NCBI GenBank assembly: GCA_031264185.1
Contig: JAISEL010000006.1
Coordinates: forward strand, 1-64,000
Length of the DNA stretch: 64,000 nucleotides
Direction: 5' to 3'
Source: Deltaproteobacteria bacterium
Lineage (GTDB): Bacteria > Desulfobacterota > Desulfarculia > Adiutricales > Adiutricaceae
Positions 10,012 through 19,167 of the stretch are shown here, in pieces; within the stretch, counting starts at the first letter, position 1, and each line of letters starts with the position of its first letter. The translations under genes and the position numbers were made by a program. The notes beneath the pieces are model-generated. The model was not told the DNA's origin and did not search any database. It was given only the letters and a program-made list of their open reading frames with translations.

Positions 10012-10626
10012 GTCCAAATCTGGAATTTTCTCAGTTCTTCATTTACTTTGCCTAAATGGAATTGAGAACGGATAGATTTTTTCTTATGGAAATAATTACG
10101 GCCATTGTGCCGTTTTTTAAAGTCATTGTACCGTTTTTTAAAGTTAGAATGCTCTTCATGCCGGGAATTACTGGTAGCCTCACAGAACTCATAACAGCCG
10201 GTTACATCTCCGACATCTTCAGGCGGGCAGCATCCTTCACCGGACAGTCATGTAAAAAAAGTACTCCGCCCATCTCCGGCGTGGAGTCAGCTTCCGGCAG
10301 GTAGCGGCTGTCTTCCACGGTGATCAGGCGGCGTAAATTGTCGCCAAAATCGCACCTATATTCGAAAGTTCGGTTTTTGCTTTGATTACATCCGCCAAGC
10401 TGCATTTTTCAGCATGCAAAAAGCGAAAATCAGGTTCATGGTCTTCCGCGTACTTTTGGCCGCCTATTTTGAACTCATACAGGTGATAATCCAGCCACCC
10501 CATGATGATCTGGATGACATCATGAAGTTTGTGAAGATATATGGAACCGGGGACGAAAAATTGCCGCCAGATGACCGGCTCAATCTCTTTCAACTAAATT
10601 TTTAGCAAAAAGCAACGTTCATCCAT
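10012..10626 (-). pseudogene. pRiA4b ORF-3 family gene, copy 2, broken
   Basis: The start at 10626 reads MDERCFLLKI, then an in-frame TAG, then LKEIEPVIWRQFFVPGSIY and LHKLHDVIQIIMGW. Frameshifts separate FEYRCDFGDNLRRLITVED from the N-terminal part and from the later segment GCCPPEDVGDVTGCYEF. The C-terminus reads FHLGKVNEELRKFQIW and stops at 10012. A 21 bp tandem duplication (10103-10144) adds a repeated N-D-F-K-K-R-H-like stretch in the C-terminal part. It is related to the intact copy at 11437 but too diverged to be a recent duplicate. Confidence 0.82.
10103..10144. repeat. 21 bp tandem duplication inside pseudogene copy 2
   Basis: Two near-identical 21 bp units, differing at one base, follow one another directly (10103-10123 and 10124-10144). 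Because 21 is a multiple of three, the change preserves frame. Confidence 0.85.
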
Positions 10627-10699
10627 TTTAGCTGCCTCAAATAGTCAGATTCCAGGACTATGGGCAAAATAGCATTTTGGTTTATGCTTTTTAGCATAA

Positions 10700-11285
10700 T
10701 TTTAATTCTGCTAGGCAACGAAGACTTTCGCATGATCTTTCCAGGCCACCATAGAGGTGATCGCTGGTGGAATCAAGGTTAAATCTGTGGCCGTCGAAGT
10801 GACGGTGATGTCCTAATTTTTCCGGCTCTCTGAGTCAGGATCATCCTGATGTTCCGCGACATCGGGGTTCATTTGATGATATCTGTGAGCTTAGTATAGC
10901 CAATATGGCCACCAGTGACTTCGGGATGGACGCCGGTCTTCCCTGAGGCTACAGCTTAACTCTGCTGATACTCAGCGGCCTTTTCTCCTGGGTACGGCTG
11001 ACAGTTAGAGTCTTTCACCACATTTTTAGGCCGCTGATAGTCGCGTAATCGCATAAGCAATAAAACTCTTGACCTCTGATGTCGCCCAAATTTCCGAGGC
11101 AGCAGTCTTTGGCCTCCAAGGCCGTTATGCCATGAAAGTCCATACCAGAGGACCGGTGCAGTTTTGAGGGCAGAAATAAATACTGCCTGCAAATGACAAT
11201 TTGACCGCCCCGTGGCCGCCGGAAAGATGGCATGGAGTTTGGCCAGGCTGACTCCGGCTGGCCCAATCACTCATGCCAGCCGGGC
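10700..11285 (-). pseudogene. pRiA4b ORF-3 family gene, copy 3, heavily decayed
   Basis: Only fragments survive, in different frames. VSLAKLHAIFPAATGRSNCH (about 11255-11195) corresponds to the LxKLHxIxQxAMGW motif. ALEAKDCCLGNL with GQEFYCLCDY corresponds to the LEAKEYILEDL and FTYIYDFGD region of the intact copy. VVKDSNCQPYPGEK matches the VEDTDY segment. The C-terminal FDGHRFNLDST lies near 10790. The conserved PPIWRR start region is lost. Confidence 0.65.
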
Positions 11286-11436
11286 GCAGTAATCCGGGTT
11301 AAGGCATTTTAATTCAATAGCTCTGGTCGGCCATTATATTTATTCCGGTTAATCTGAAATAGCCTGATTAACAATAGGCAAGTTTGATGCGGTAAATGGT
11401 TTCAATTTCCGGCTTGACTTGGTTAAGCCTTTTGAT

Positions 11437-12087
11437 TTAGCTATCTTGTCCAAAGGCCCGGAAGTACGGCATTTCTAATATACCCCTAAGGTGCCAATTA
11501 ACTGAGTGCAGTGAAAATTCTTCACTGTCATAGGTTTTGAAATCAGGATCGTTTGGGTCATCGCCTCCATACCACTCCACATAATGTTCGTGATTGGGGT
11601 GATTGAAGTCTTTAATGGCAGCGCAAAAATTGTAATATCCCCAGACTCCGCCAACGTCTTCCGGAGGACAGGCCCGTTTGCCGCTTATACAGACCACAGG
11701 ATAATCGTCCAGATCTTCAATGATCTGTTTTTTCTTCGGGTTTGGAGTATAGTCAGTGTCTTCGATCGTAATTTTGTGCCGCCAATCGTCACCGAAATCG
11801 TAGATATATGTGAAACTTTGGCCTTTAAAGGGGAACAAATCTTCAAGAATGTATTCTTTGGCCTCTAAGTCCCGGCCATACCCAAATCCAGCAGAATCAT
11901 CATTGGAGGAGTATAATTCTTCGGCGATTCTGAAACCATAAAGATGTATTCTTTCCCAACCCATGGCCTTTTGAATGATTTGGTGTAGTTTTTCGAGGTG
12001 AACATCGGCGGGCACAACAATCCGGCGCCAGATGGGTGGCTTGATATGCATGATAGATATTTTAAGGCAGTAGCTACGTTTAGGCAT
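11437..12087 (-). CDS. pRiA4b ORF-3 family protein, the only intact copy
   Basis: A complete 216-residue member of PF07929. It begins MPKRSYCLKISIMHI and carries PPIWRRIVVPADVHLEKL and HQIIQKAMGWERIHLYGF. YIYDFGDDWRHKITIEDTDY is mid-protein, and RACPPEDVGGVWGYYNF lies near residue 140. The C-terminal half is acidic with many aromatic residues. The biochemical function is not established; related proteins occur on plasmids and as passengers in IS1096-type elements. It is flanked by four dead paralogues, and a MITE lies 34 bases upstream of its start codon. That element may carry or disrupt its promoter. Confidence 0.85.
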   Translation of the reverse strand: MPKRSYCLKISIMHIKPPIWRRIVVPADVHLEKLHQIIQKAMGWERIHLYGFRIAEELYSSNDDSAGFGYGRDLEAKEYILEDLFPFKGQSFTYIYDFGDDWRHKITIEDTDYTPNPKKKQIIEDLDDYPVVCISGKRACPPEDVGGVWGYYNFCAAIKDFNHPNHEHYVEWYGGDDPNDPDFKTYDSEEFSLHSVNWHLRGILEMPYFRAFGQDS

Positions 12088-12120
12088 CTTATTCCTGAAA
12101 TGCGAAAAAAGAGGTAAAAG

Positions 12121-12223
12121 TATTACCCCGGCGGATAATTATGAGAATCTATTTTCTTCGGGTTCACCTTGACTTTCGCGTATTTAATTTTATCTATGGT
12201 CAAAATTATCCGCCGGAGTAATA
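12121..12223. repeat. MITE copy 3, 103 bp type, upstream of the intact gene
   Basis: The ends are TTACCCCGGCGGATAAT and ATTATCCGCCGGAGTAA, flanked by TA on each side. The interior matches the copy at 14260 in the opposite orientation. This is the only copy in an intergenic position. Confidence 0.9.
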
Positions 12224-12751
12224 TCAAAAACAACAATTGTTTTAATCTTAATTCTTCAAGACTTCGAACGTTGGGGCTATAATATCAGCCGCCAAAACCG
12301 AGTCACATCAGAGTTTAGCCCTGAGAATATAGGACAATTAGCTCAATCAAATTTTATTGTTTTATTTCTGTATATCAGCATCTCAAAAACCAAGTCACGT
12401 TAAAGTCCAATTGGCGGGGCAGTGTCAATTAGCTTGATCAGGGCCCTAATTTAATACCTATCAGACCTGGCCGGAATGAATACTATAAAACGAACACATG
12501 ACCATATTTTTGGAAACCAGTCAGCGTGATGGCTTCTGTAGTTTTGACTTTTGCTCTTGCAGAAAAGCCCCCAAATTTAATCCGCTCTTAACATGCTGCA
12601 GCATTTTGCAGCCAAATTCCCTATGGCCGAAAATCATCTGTTGTTTATTCTAGTATACGTTCAAGATGGCTGCCATAATCCGCAGCCAATTTGTCAGCGC
12701 AGAAATTGTTTTTTTGTCTGTAGCCATTTCTCGCAACCCTCTCTTCCACGG
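12224..12751. other. Non-coding stretch with a degenerate direct repeat
   Basis: No gene is supported. Two similar segments about 95 bases apart (about 12290-12355 and 12386-12450) share the order AAACCGAGTCAC / AAACCAAGTCAC and then CAATTAGCTCAATCA / CAATTAGCTTGATCA. This may be a worn duplication. Confidence 0.4.
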
Positions 12752-13018
12752 TCATAAGTCCGTATCGCCGCCCTCACCAGCTATTATTTTGAGGATACGA
12801 TATCCCTCTCGAAGCAGCTTCCATGTGTCTGCCCTGTTTCGGGAAACAGTCCTTCGGCTAATGTGAAGAACTCCGGCAGTGGTGTCAGTGTCCAAACCAA
12901 CTTCAGCCCCCAAAATAACAACACAGAGGCTTTTTTAACTTGGTTACCAGACTCATTTCCTTCGCACTGAGCGGACTAATGATAAACCATCCTCACCAGC
13001 ATAATCATGTCTAGCCAT
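12752..13018 (-). pseudogene. Fragment resembling an IS630/Tc1-mariner transposase N-terminus
   Basis: From MARHDYA at 13018, two frames together give LSPLSAKEM, then VVILGAEVGLDTDTTAGVL, HISRRTVSRNRADTWKLL and REGYRIL. The pattern of a small residue-rich helix and a helix-turn-helix with SRRTVSR resembles the N-terminal domain of IS630-type transposases. The catalytic DDE part is absent. The call rests on motif similarity by eye and could be another HTH protein. It matters because the MITEs in this window use TA target sites, the IS630 hallmark. Confidence 0.4.
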
Positions 13019-13280
13019 GGTTCAACCTCAAGGCTATAATTATATATTTTTATCTTTATCAACTCAAGTTTTAATAACACTATCTGAGGCTACTACTGCC
13101 TGAAGTTTTGTCCAAATTTTTTTGGAATAGACCATGAGACAATTGACAAAAAAATAATTGATATATAAATAATTCAATTTATAGAGTGAAAAATAAATTT
13201 ACCTCTTTAGTCTACCAATAGGCAACCTTCATAGCTATGCCGAATAATATTGGGTTTTCTGAGAAATAGGATAATTTATA

Positions 13281-14001
13281 TTAAGGCCAAATGCTTTGGT
13301 ATGTTCTCTCCAGGACCCCCTGGAGATTTTTGTTGGCGGACTCAAGGTTAAAACTGTCGCCGTCAAAGTTCCGATGATATTCCAATTTCTCCCAGATCCC
13401 TGATTCAGGATCTACCTGGTGTTTGGCGGTATTGGAACCTTTGTTGACCTCATTAAGCATGTTATAGCCGATGTGACCGCCGATGTTTTCCGGAGGGCAG
13501 GACCGTCGGCCAGCCAAGCAGGCTACCTGATAATATTGCAGATACTTAGTGGTCTTTTTCTTTGGGTCCGGCTTATAGTCAGTGTCTTCCACCAGAATTT
13601 TGTGGCGCCAATCGTCCCTGAAATCGTAGACATCATAGAACTTCTCGCCTTTGGCGGTGACCAAATCTTTGAGGCAGTAATCTTTGGCATCCAGGGAAGG
13701 ATCATCATCAAAGTCCATACGCAGAGGACTGGTGTAATTTTGGGAACCGATATCAAAATCATACAGATGACAATGTGACCAACCCATGGCCATCTGAACT
13801 ATGTCGTGGAGTTTGGCCAGGGTAACATCGGCGGGTACAACCATCCGCCGCCGGATTGGCGGGACAATCCGCGTTAGAGTTATTACCCCGGCGGATAATT
13901 TTGATACAAACAAATCACCATAAGGTAAAATCAATAAAGAAATAGATTATCATAATAACCCGCCGAGGTAATATTTTAAGACAATAGCAACGATCGGCCA
14001 T
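13281..14001 (-). pseudogene. pRiA4b ORF-3 family gene, copy 5, interrupted by a MITE
   Basis: The original start at 14001 reads MADRCYCLKI. The element at 13881-13973 then introduces a TGA. After it the gene continues TLTRIVPPIRRRMVVPADVT and LAKLHDIVQMAMGW to a normal end at 13281. In silico removal of the element plus one TA gives CLKITLTRIVPPIRRR in one frame. A TTG at 13934 inside the element could restart translation and yield a 217-residue protein with a foreign N-terminus (ILPYGDLFVSKLSAGV). The body of the gene is otherwise intact, so the insertion is recent or the chimaeric product is used. Confidence 0.85.
13881..13973. repeat. MITE copy 4, 93 bp type
   Basis: It has the same ends and interior as copy 2, with flanking TA on both sides. 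It is inserted after codon 10 of pRiA4b copy 5. Its minus-strand reading supplies an open frame running into the host gene. Confidence 0.92.
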
Positions 14002-14259
14002 GACATTACCTGTATTGAACTAAATTAGTCAATAAAACGCAAATTATTTAAAATTAATGATTTCAAGTTCTCGCTTGACCAGCATAAACGGTTACCTAAA
14101 GCTTTACTGGGTCGAGGCGAATTCCAAACATAAGAATTCATCCTTTATTCCCTTGATCCATTTGGCTCCGCCGCTGAGAAATATCGTTTCCTTATATTGA
14201 CCATATACATTCTGTAATGCGCATGCGAAAAGAATTTTTAAATTCTGAGCATTCCTCAA

Positions 14260-14362
14260 TATTACTCCGGCGGATAATTTTGACCATAGATAAAATTAAA
14301 TACGCGAAAGTCAAGGTGAACCCGAAGAAAATAGATTATCATAATTATCCGCCGGGTTAATA
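14260..14362. repeat. MITE copy 5, 103 bp type
   Basis: The ends are TTACTCCGGCGGATAATTT and ATTATCCGCCGGGTTAA, bounded by TA at 14260-14261 and 14361-14362. It lies inside the ISKra4-like transposase remnant. Confidence 0.92.
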
Positions 14363-14843
14363 TAAGAAGTATATTTTCTTTTGGTTATTTTATGATATAT
14401 CTCTCTAAATTTCGGCGGTTAACATAAGAGCGAATGCTATCTGATGAAAATACCAGGCCAAGTTTATTTTCATGCCAGGATTGTCCGGCATCAGTTCTTT
14501 GTCTCGTGTTAAACATAGCTCCATCTGTTTCTATAGATAACACCATCTTTATATTCCTAAAATTATGCTTCATTTTTAAAAACCCATAATATGCCTCCTC
14601 GGCTTTCTCACATTCATTCTTAAAGGCGATTCTGGCAATGATGTTTGTGTAACGACCAAAATTGTGGCCGCACACACATTAGGACAGAAATCATTTCTGA
14701 GAGTTTCTTCTGCCAAGTTTGTAATATGTATTGCTGCGCCCTTACAGGCAGTCAATAGCATGGCTTCAGCCGTCATTTTCGCAGGAAGAGCAGACAAGCC
14801 TAAATATTCATCTTTTGGCGCTATTGCCGTGACACCCCCCAAT

Positions 14844-14893
14844 TTCAAGGAGCCGTTGATAATCATCTTTCAAGGAGCCGTTGATAATCATCT
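14844..14893. repeat. Perfect 25 bp tandem duplication
   Basis: A 25-base unit starting TTCAAGGAGCCG occurs twice with no spacer and no mismatch. It lies in the 5' part of the transposase remnant. Perfect identity in otherwise decayed DNA points to a recent slippage event. Confidence 0.95.
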
Positions 14894-14960
14894 TTGGTTT
14901 TGGGCCTTAAGACAATCTCCAAATCTCAATGTTGCCGTTTATAGTCAATATAGCAATTAA

Positions 14961-15649
14961 ATATTTCCTATTTGTTATTAACAGTATATTTTTTCTTTAT
15001 AGATATTATTATTAATATATATGTTATTATTGTTTTTGACTAGTAATATGTTCTCTGCGACTCTCACTCATCCTGCAAGAGGTCTTCAGTCCATAAAAAT
15101 GGCTCCCAGATTTAGTTGGTTGAAGATCAGTATAGCGCAACTCCAAGATTACATCAATATTTTTAATGCATCAAAAAAGTGAAATTTCTATGGTCATTAT
15201 AAAATAATTATTGGAGGAGGCTTAAAATTCACAAAAAATTATGTTTTATTGGTTTTGAGTTATGATTTGGCGCATATTTTGCTTAATTCGCTGGCTAAGA
15301 GGTCATGTGTCCAGGTTTCCACGTCTCCAGGCGTCCGGTTCGACTGTCAAGACAGGGTTTGGAAATGTTTGGGATTTAAAATTCCATGGATTTATGTTTT
15401 TAAATTTCTCCTAAACTACGAGTCGAGGCCCGGCCAGGAATATCTTCTTCCGGACAGCCGGTTGTGACGCGCAGTTCCCTGGTCTGGGCTAGAATTCTGT
15501 GGTGAGGCCGCAGTGCCGGTCAGGCTGTGTAATTTAAATTGAGGGAAGTTTAAAATTCTCCCCTCTAATGCCAGTGATGAAAAAAACGTGAGAAGCCGAT
15601 TAGAGCCTATCACGCTTCGGTTGAGGCCTAAAAAATAGCCAGTTGCTGG
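14961..15649. other. Non-coding, AT-rich then mixed composition
   Basis: I see no supportable gene, repeat or RNA here. Composition shifts from strongly AT-rich (about 14960-15250) to GC-richer decayed sequence before the receptor gene. Confidence 0.5.
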
Positions 15650-17797
15650 TTATTCCTTAGCATCCCAGTTCATAATGAACGTCACATAGAAAGCCCTTGG
15701 ATTTGTGTAATTAACAGAATAGTCGCCTGTATCCCACTGTTTGCCGTAGGCGTAGCCTTCATATGATTTGCCGACAATGTTTTTGGCGTCAAAAAGTATC
15801 TTGTATTTTTCGTTGAACTTGTAGCTGAACTGTATGTCCAATGAACCCTTGTCCGGGGCCCGGAAGGGCAAATAATCTGCGCTGGCAAGAGGAATTCTGG
15901 TCCCGTCTGTATAGACGAGAGGCGAGTCCTGGTAGAGCATATCGGCTTCCCAGCGGAAATTGATCCTTCCCCCTAAGCCGGTTTGAGGGGCATAGGCCAC
16001 TTCCAGATTGGTAATCTGTCTGGGCACAAAAGGCAGCCTATGATCGGACATATCCATCCGGCCGTTAATAAATTTATCGTACTCAGCCTCTGAATAGGCG
16101 TAATTGGCGGTTACGCGCCAGTCTTTGTAGGGCACAGCCTGAAGGGACAACTCCAGGCCCTGCCGTAGAGTGGTGCCGGCCTGAACAGTGTTGCCGGTTA
16201 TAGGATCGGTTAAGGTGTCATCGTAAGTTTTTAAGCGGTAGGCTGTGGCCTCAAATCCGAGCCAATCCAGAGGAGTGTAGCGGAAACCGAGTTCCATCTG
16301 GTCGCGTTTTTGGAGTTTTAAATTGGCTGCGTCATTAAAAAAGCCGTTATTCCCGCCGTTAAAGCCTCCTGGCATGGAAAACCCCCTACCGAAGTTGGTG
16401 AAAATGTCCAGGCTGTCAATGGGAGAGTAAATGAGCCCGGCTTTGGGACTGAAGAATTTGTATTTGGCAGAAGTCTGTCGGCCGGTATTATTGTCCTTAT
16501 GTTTACCCTGAAGCCAGTCATAGCGGGCTCCTATACGGACGTTCAAGGGATTGAGAATCTGGTAGGAAAACTCAGCCAGAACGGCCGGATTTTCCAGACT
16601 GAAAGTTGTATCGGTGGCCGGTCCGCCTTGCCGAGCCCGGCCCAGGCCCCATGGAATATTCCAGGTCCGTCTGGGCACGTCCATATCTTTGGCATAAGTG
16701 ATTCCGGAGGTAAAAGAGGCTTCTTGGCCGCCCAGTTCGTCCTTCCAGCTGTAAGTTAAACCGGTGCCCCACTGCTGATGCTTGTTATATTGCTCGGTCA
16801 TTTGCGGATAGGCCGACAATGGGGGGTTAGTTAAAATAAAACGCACCAAAGGGTCGCCTCTTTGGTAGCGGGTGAATTCCATGGTCGTACCGTAAAGATA
16901 ATAAGTCAACTGGCTTTGGTCGGTTATGAGATAATTGGCCCAAAGACGGGCGTCATAGCGGTCTCTTTTGCCTCCATTACCGTTGCCTGCGCCTGAACCG
17001 TCATTGACCCAACCGCGTTTAGTATTAAGTTTGGCCGAAACATAACCGGCCGAATCCCACTCCGAATTATAGGCCCTAACATTTAAACTGGCCTGGAAAC
17101 GGTCCGAGAAATTGTACGTCCATCGGCCGGAAACAACTTTTCGATCCCAGTCGGAATTGTCCCGGTAACCGTCTGAATGGAAGATCTCAAAAGCGTAGAC
17201 CTGGGCCAGTTTTTCGTTCTCCCTGGCAATAATTCCCTGGGCATCAATGTCGTTCCAGGAACCGTACCTGAGGTCCAAACGGGTGAAATTGCCGTGTTTG
17301 ATGGACTGGACGGCAATGGTTCCGCCGGAAGACCGGGCTCCGTAGTAAACCGAGGCCGGCCCTTTGATTATCTCAACACTTTCAATTTCAATGGGAATCA
17401 CTACCGTTGAGTCAGTAAAGCCGGCTGCGTGTCCGTTGTCGTGCAGTGGGATGCCGTCCATATACATGGCCATGTCGTTTCTGGAGAAAAACCCCCGCAT
17501 CTGAAATTGCGGCGACATACCGGCCTCGCCATACTGAATAATACTGACACCTGGGCTCATGTTGATCATATCCAGGGTTTGATAAAATACCCGTTCCGTA
17601 ACCATTTCATTGTTTAAAACCGTGGCACTGGTTGATTTCAGCTCATCGCGCCTTAAAACACCCCGGATATCAATAGTTTCCAGGGAAGCCGGCTTGGCCT
17701 CGGCAAAACTTTCCGGAGGTTGGGATTCCTGAGCCCAAATTGGAAAATTCGGGCCAAAAAAAATTAGCAGCGACAAGCAAATGAGTTTTAATCTCAT
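15650..17797 (-). CDS. TonB-dependent outer-membrane receptor
   Basis: A 715-residue receptor. I chose the ATG at 17797 because AGGAGAA lies just upstream and a signal peptide follows (MRLKLICLSLLIFFG ... WAQES). A TonB-box-like LETIDIRG precedes the plug, which contains FQMRGFFSRNDMAMYMDG and PIEIESVEIIKGPASVYYG. Barrel motifs include GNGGKRDRYDARLWANY, FFSPKAGLIYSPIDSLDI and NFGRGFSMPGGFNGG. The C-terminus AFYVTFIMNWDAKE is close to a classic aromatic end. It is very similar throughout to the receptor at 23711. Its placement divergent from a DUF4198/TonB/CbiQO cluster suggests nickel or cobalt (chelate) uptake; this is inferred. Expression is probably controlled by leader element B. Confidence 0.92.
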   Translation of the reverse strand: MRLKLICLSLLIFFGPNFPIWAQESQPPESFAEAKPASLETIDIRGVLRRDELKSTSATVLNNEMVTERVFYQTLDMINMSPGVSIIQYGEAGMSPQFQMRGFFSRNDMAMYMDGIPLHDNGHAAGFTDSTVVIPIEIESVEIIKGPASVYYGARSSGGTIAVQSIKHGNFTRLDLRYGSWNDIDAQGIIARENEKLAQVYAFEIFHSDGYRDNSDWDRKVVSGRWTYNFSDRFQASLNVRAYNSEWDSAGYVSAKLNTKRGWVNDGSGAGNGNGGKRDRYDARLWANYLITDQSQLTYYLYGTTMEFTRYQRGDPLVRFILTNPPLSAYPQMTEQYNKHQQWGTGLTYSWKDELGGQEASFTSGITYAKDMDVPRRTWNIPWGLGRARQGGPATDTTFSLENPAVLAEFSYQILNPLNVRIGARYDWLQGKHKDNNTGRQTSAKYKFFSPKAGLIYSPIDSLDIFTNFGRGFSMPGGFNGGNNGFFNDAANLKLQKRDQMELGFRYTPLDWLGFEATAYRLKTYDDTLTDPITGNTVQAGTTLRQGLELSLQAVPYKDWRVTANYAYSEAEYDKFINGRMDMSDHRLPFVPRQITNLEVAYAPQTGLGGRINFRWEADMLYQDSPLVYTDGTRIPLASADYLPFRAPDKGSLDIQFSYKFNEKYKILFDAKNIVGKSYEGYAYGKQWDTGDYSVNYTNPRAFYVTFIMNWDAKE

Positions 17798-18110
17798 GTT
17801 TTCTCCTGTTAGGAATCGGCTGACATTTACCTTTTGATGAATCCTGTGAATTTGCAGGATGAATTCACAAACAAACGGTAAAAAGACTGAAGAAATAAAG
17901 GCAAAGTCCATAAATATTTAAATAAGCTGCATTAGATGTATATAACAGCAATGTATCATGTGAATCGCTCTATATACATGATTTTATTGTAATGACATGT
18001 AAATACGCATAAATATTTAAGTAACATTTGTTGAGTAATTCACCCATTTAGGTCTGACGGCCGGTCTGTTTTTCGGCCTCAAAAAACCAGATTTTCTGGG
18101 ATTTAAAAAC

Positions 18111-18401
18111 AAAAAAGGCCGCCTGGTGATTTAAGTCATCAGGCGGCCTTCGTGACCTGTTCAAATAGGCAGTATGTAAATTTAACCTAAAAAAATAAAA
18201 CAGAATAGAATTTTCGCATCATGAATATAAAAATTCTTAATGATACCTATAATTAGTCTTAAACAATAAACCTGGATATACAGATATTGTCAATTTTGAG
18301 GTCTTCGTAACCAGAGGAAAGTGTTTAGGAAAAACTCTGAAGAGCCTTCGTGGTAGTCTTGAGGTTAAAGAAATTTAAATCATGGCAATCCGATTTGTCA
18401 A
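18111..18401 (-). promoter_or_regulatory. Leader B: sigma-70 promoter, ACGAA hairpins, terminator
   Basis: The promoter is TTGACA (18401-18396), 17 bases, TTAAAT (18378-18373). The transcript would carry GGTT-ACGAA-GACC (18312-18300) and a weaker CC-ACGAA-GG (around 18350). It ends with GGTC-ACGAA-GGCC (18157-18145) merged into a perfect GGCCGCCTG...CAGGCGGCC stem with six T (18111-18116). The receptor start codon lies 314 bases further on, so read-through of the terminator would be needed. Confidence 0.7.
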
Positions 18402-18537
18402 GTAATTTTTTTGGCGGGGAAAAATTTTAATAATGGCCGTCTTGTTTAGGTCAATTAGTCTGACCGATCAGATCCATATATTATATAGTATTAGAGATAG
18501 GGATCCGGTATAAAAAAGACAAATTTTTAAAAAAATC

Positions 18538-18838
18538 TTGACAACAGAAAAAAATTCGTTTATAAAAACTTCCTGACATTAGGATTAAAATGCTTTAAGC
18601 TGGAATCAAGCGGCCGCCAGGCGTTCGGCACGGCTTTGGGACCAAAGTGGCAGCTGATCAGGAGATTGGGTGCTTGGAATTCCGTTAGCCTGTTTATCCT
18701 TAGATTCTAAGTCTTTTATTACCTACTGGATATATTCGCAGTAATATCTAAGTTTTTTGCCTTTCAAATATTGTTTAATTTTCATAGGGACCATGAAGGT
18801 CATATTTCAGAAATTTAATTCTGGAATATGACCTTTTT
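18538..18838 (+). ncRNA. Orphan leader-like RNA E, promoter to terminator
   Basis: The promoter is TTGACA (18538-18543), 17 bases, TATAAA (18561-18566). About 265 bases later GACC-ATGAA-GGTC (18789-18801) merges into a terminator with a GGTCATATT / AATATGACC stem and five T. Near the 5' end GGAATCAAGC can pair with GCTTGGAATTCC around a multi-branched section (about 18603-18697). No gene follows before the next promoter at 19168, so it may be a free small RNA or an orphaned leader. Promoter-to-terminator distance is 300 bases, versus 299 for leader C. Confidence 0.55.
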
Positions 18839-19167
18839 AGGTTTATAATCCCGAAATAGCTCAGAGCCACTTAGAGGCCTGAGGGAAATGAAATAATCAA
18901 ACCTGAGCGGAACAGACCAAAATCAGTCCCAGTCCGAGGAGGTTAAGATAATCAACGCATATTAGGGTAGAATTTTAGATACTGAGGCTTTAATAATACT
19001 AGCTTTTATTTTTTGGAGGCTATTGACTAATGGCAGTAAAATTTATTAATTTATTTCTTATAGTAATAATTTTATTCTTAATATAAGATACATCATGCTT
19101 TAATCTAAGGAGCCGTCGGTAAGCCTTGAATAATATAAAAATTATTTTGGTCCGGCTCGTTTTAGGC

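Larger units (their letters stand above)
14104..14960 (-). pseudogene. ISKra4-like transposase remnant with MITE insertion
   Basis: Fragments in several frames follow the order of an ISKra4-type transposase. They are KDEYLGLSALPAKMTAEAML (near 14820), a region with SIETDGAMFNTRQR (near 14530), SWHENKLGLVFSSDSIRSY, then KRKYTSY, the MITE at 14260-14362, then IEECSEF and LFACALQNVYGQYKETIF followed by GGAKWIKGIKDEF. The sequence diverges after that, so the C-terminus is lost. Removing the MITE and one TA gives TSYIEECSEFK in one frame, as the family predicts. The exact family could also be a UPF0236/ISLre2 relative. Confidence 0.65.

Noticed and set aside
18600-18700. CAGGAGATTGGGTGC in RNA E as a B12 box
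   Set aside because: It shares only CAGGAGA with the consensus box; the companion conserved segments are missing.
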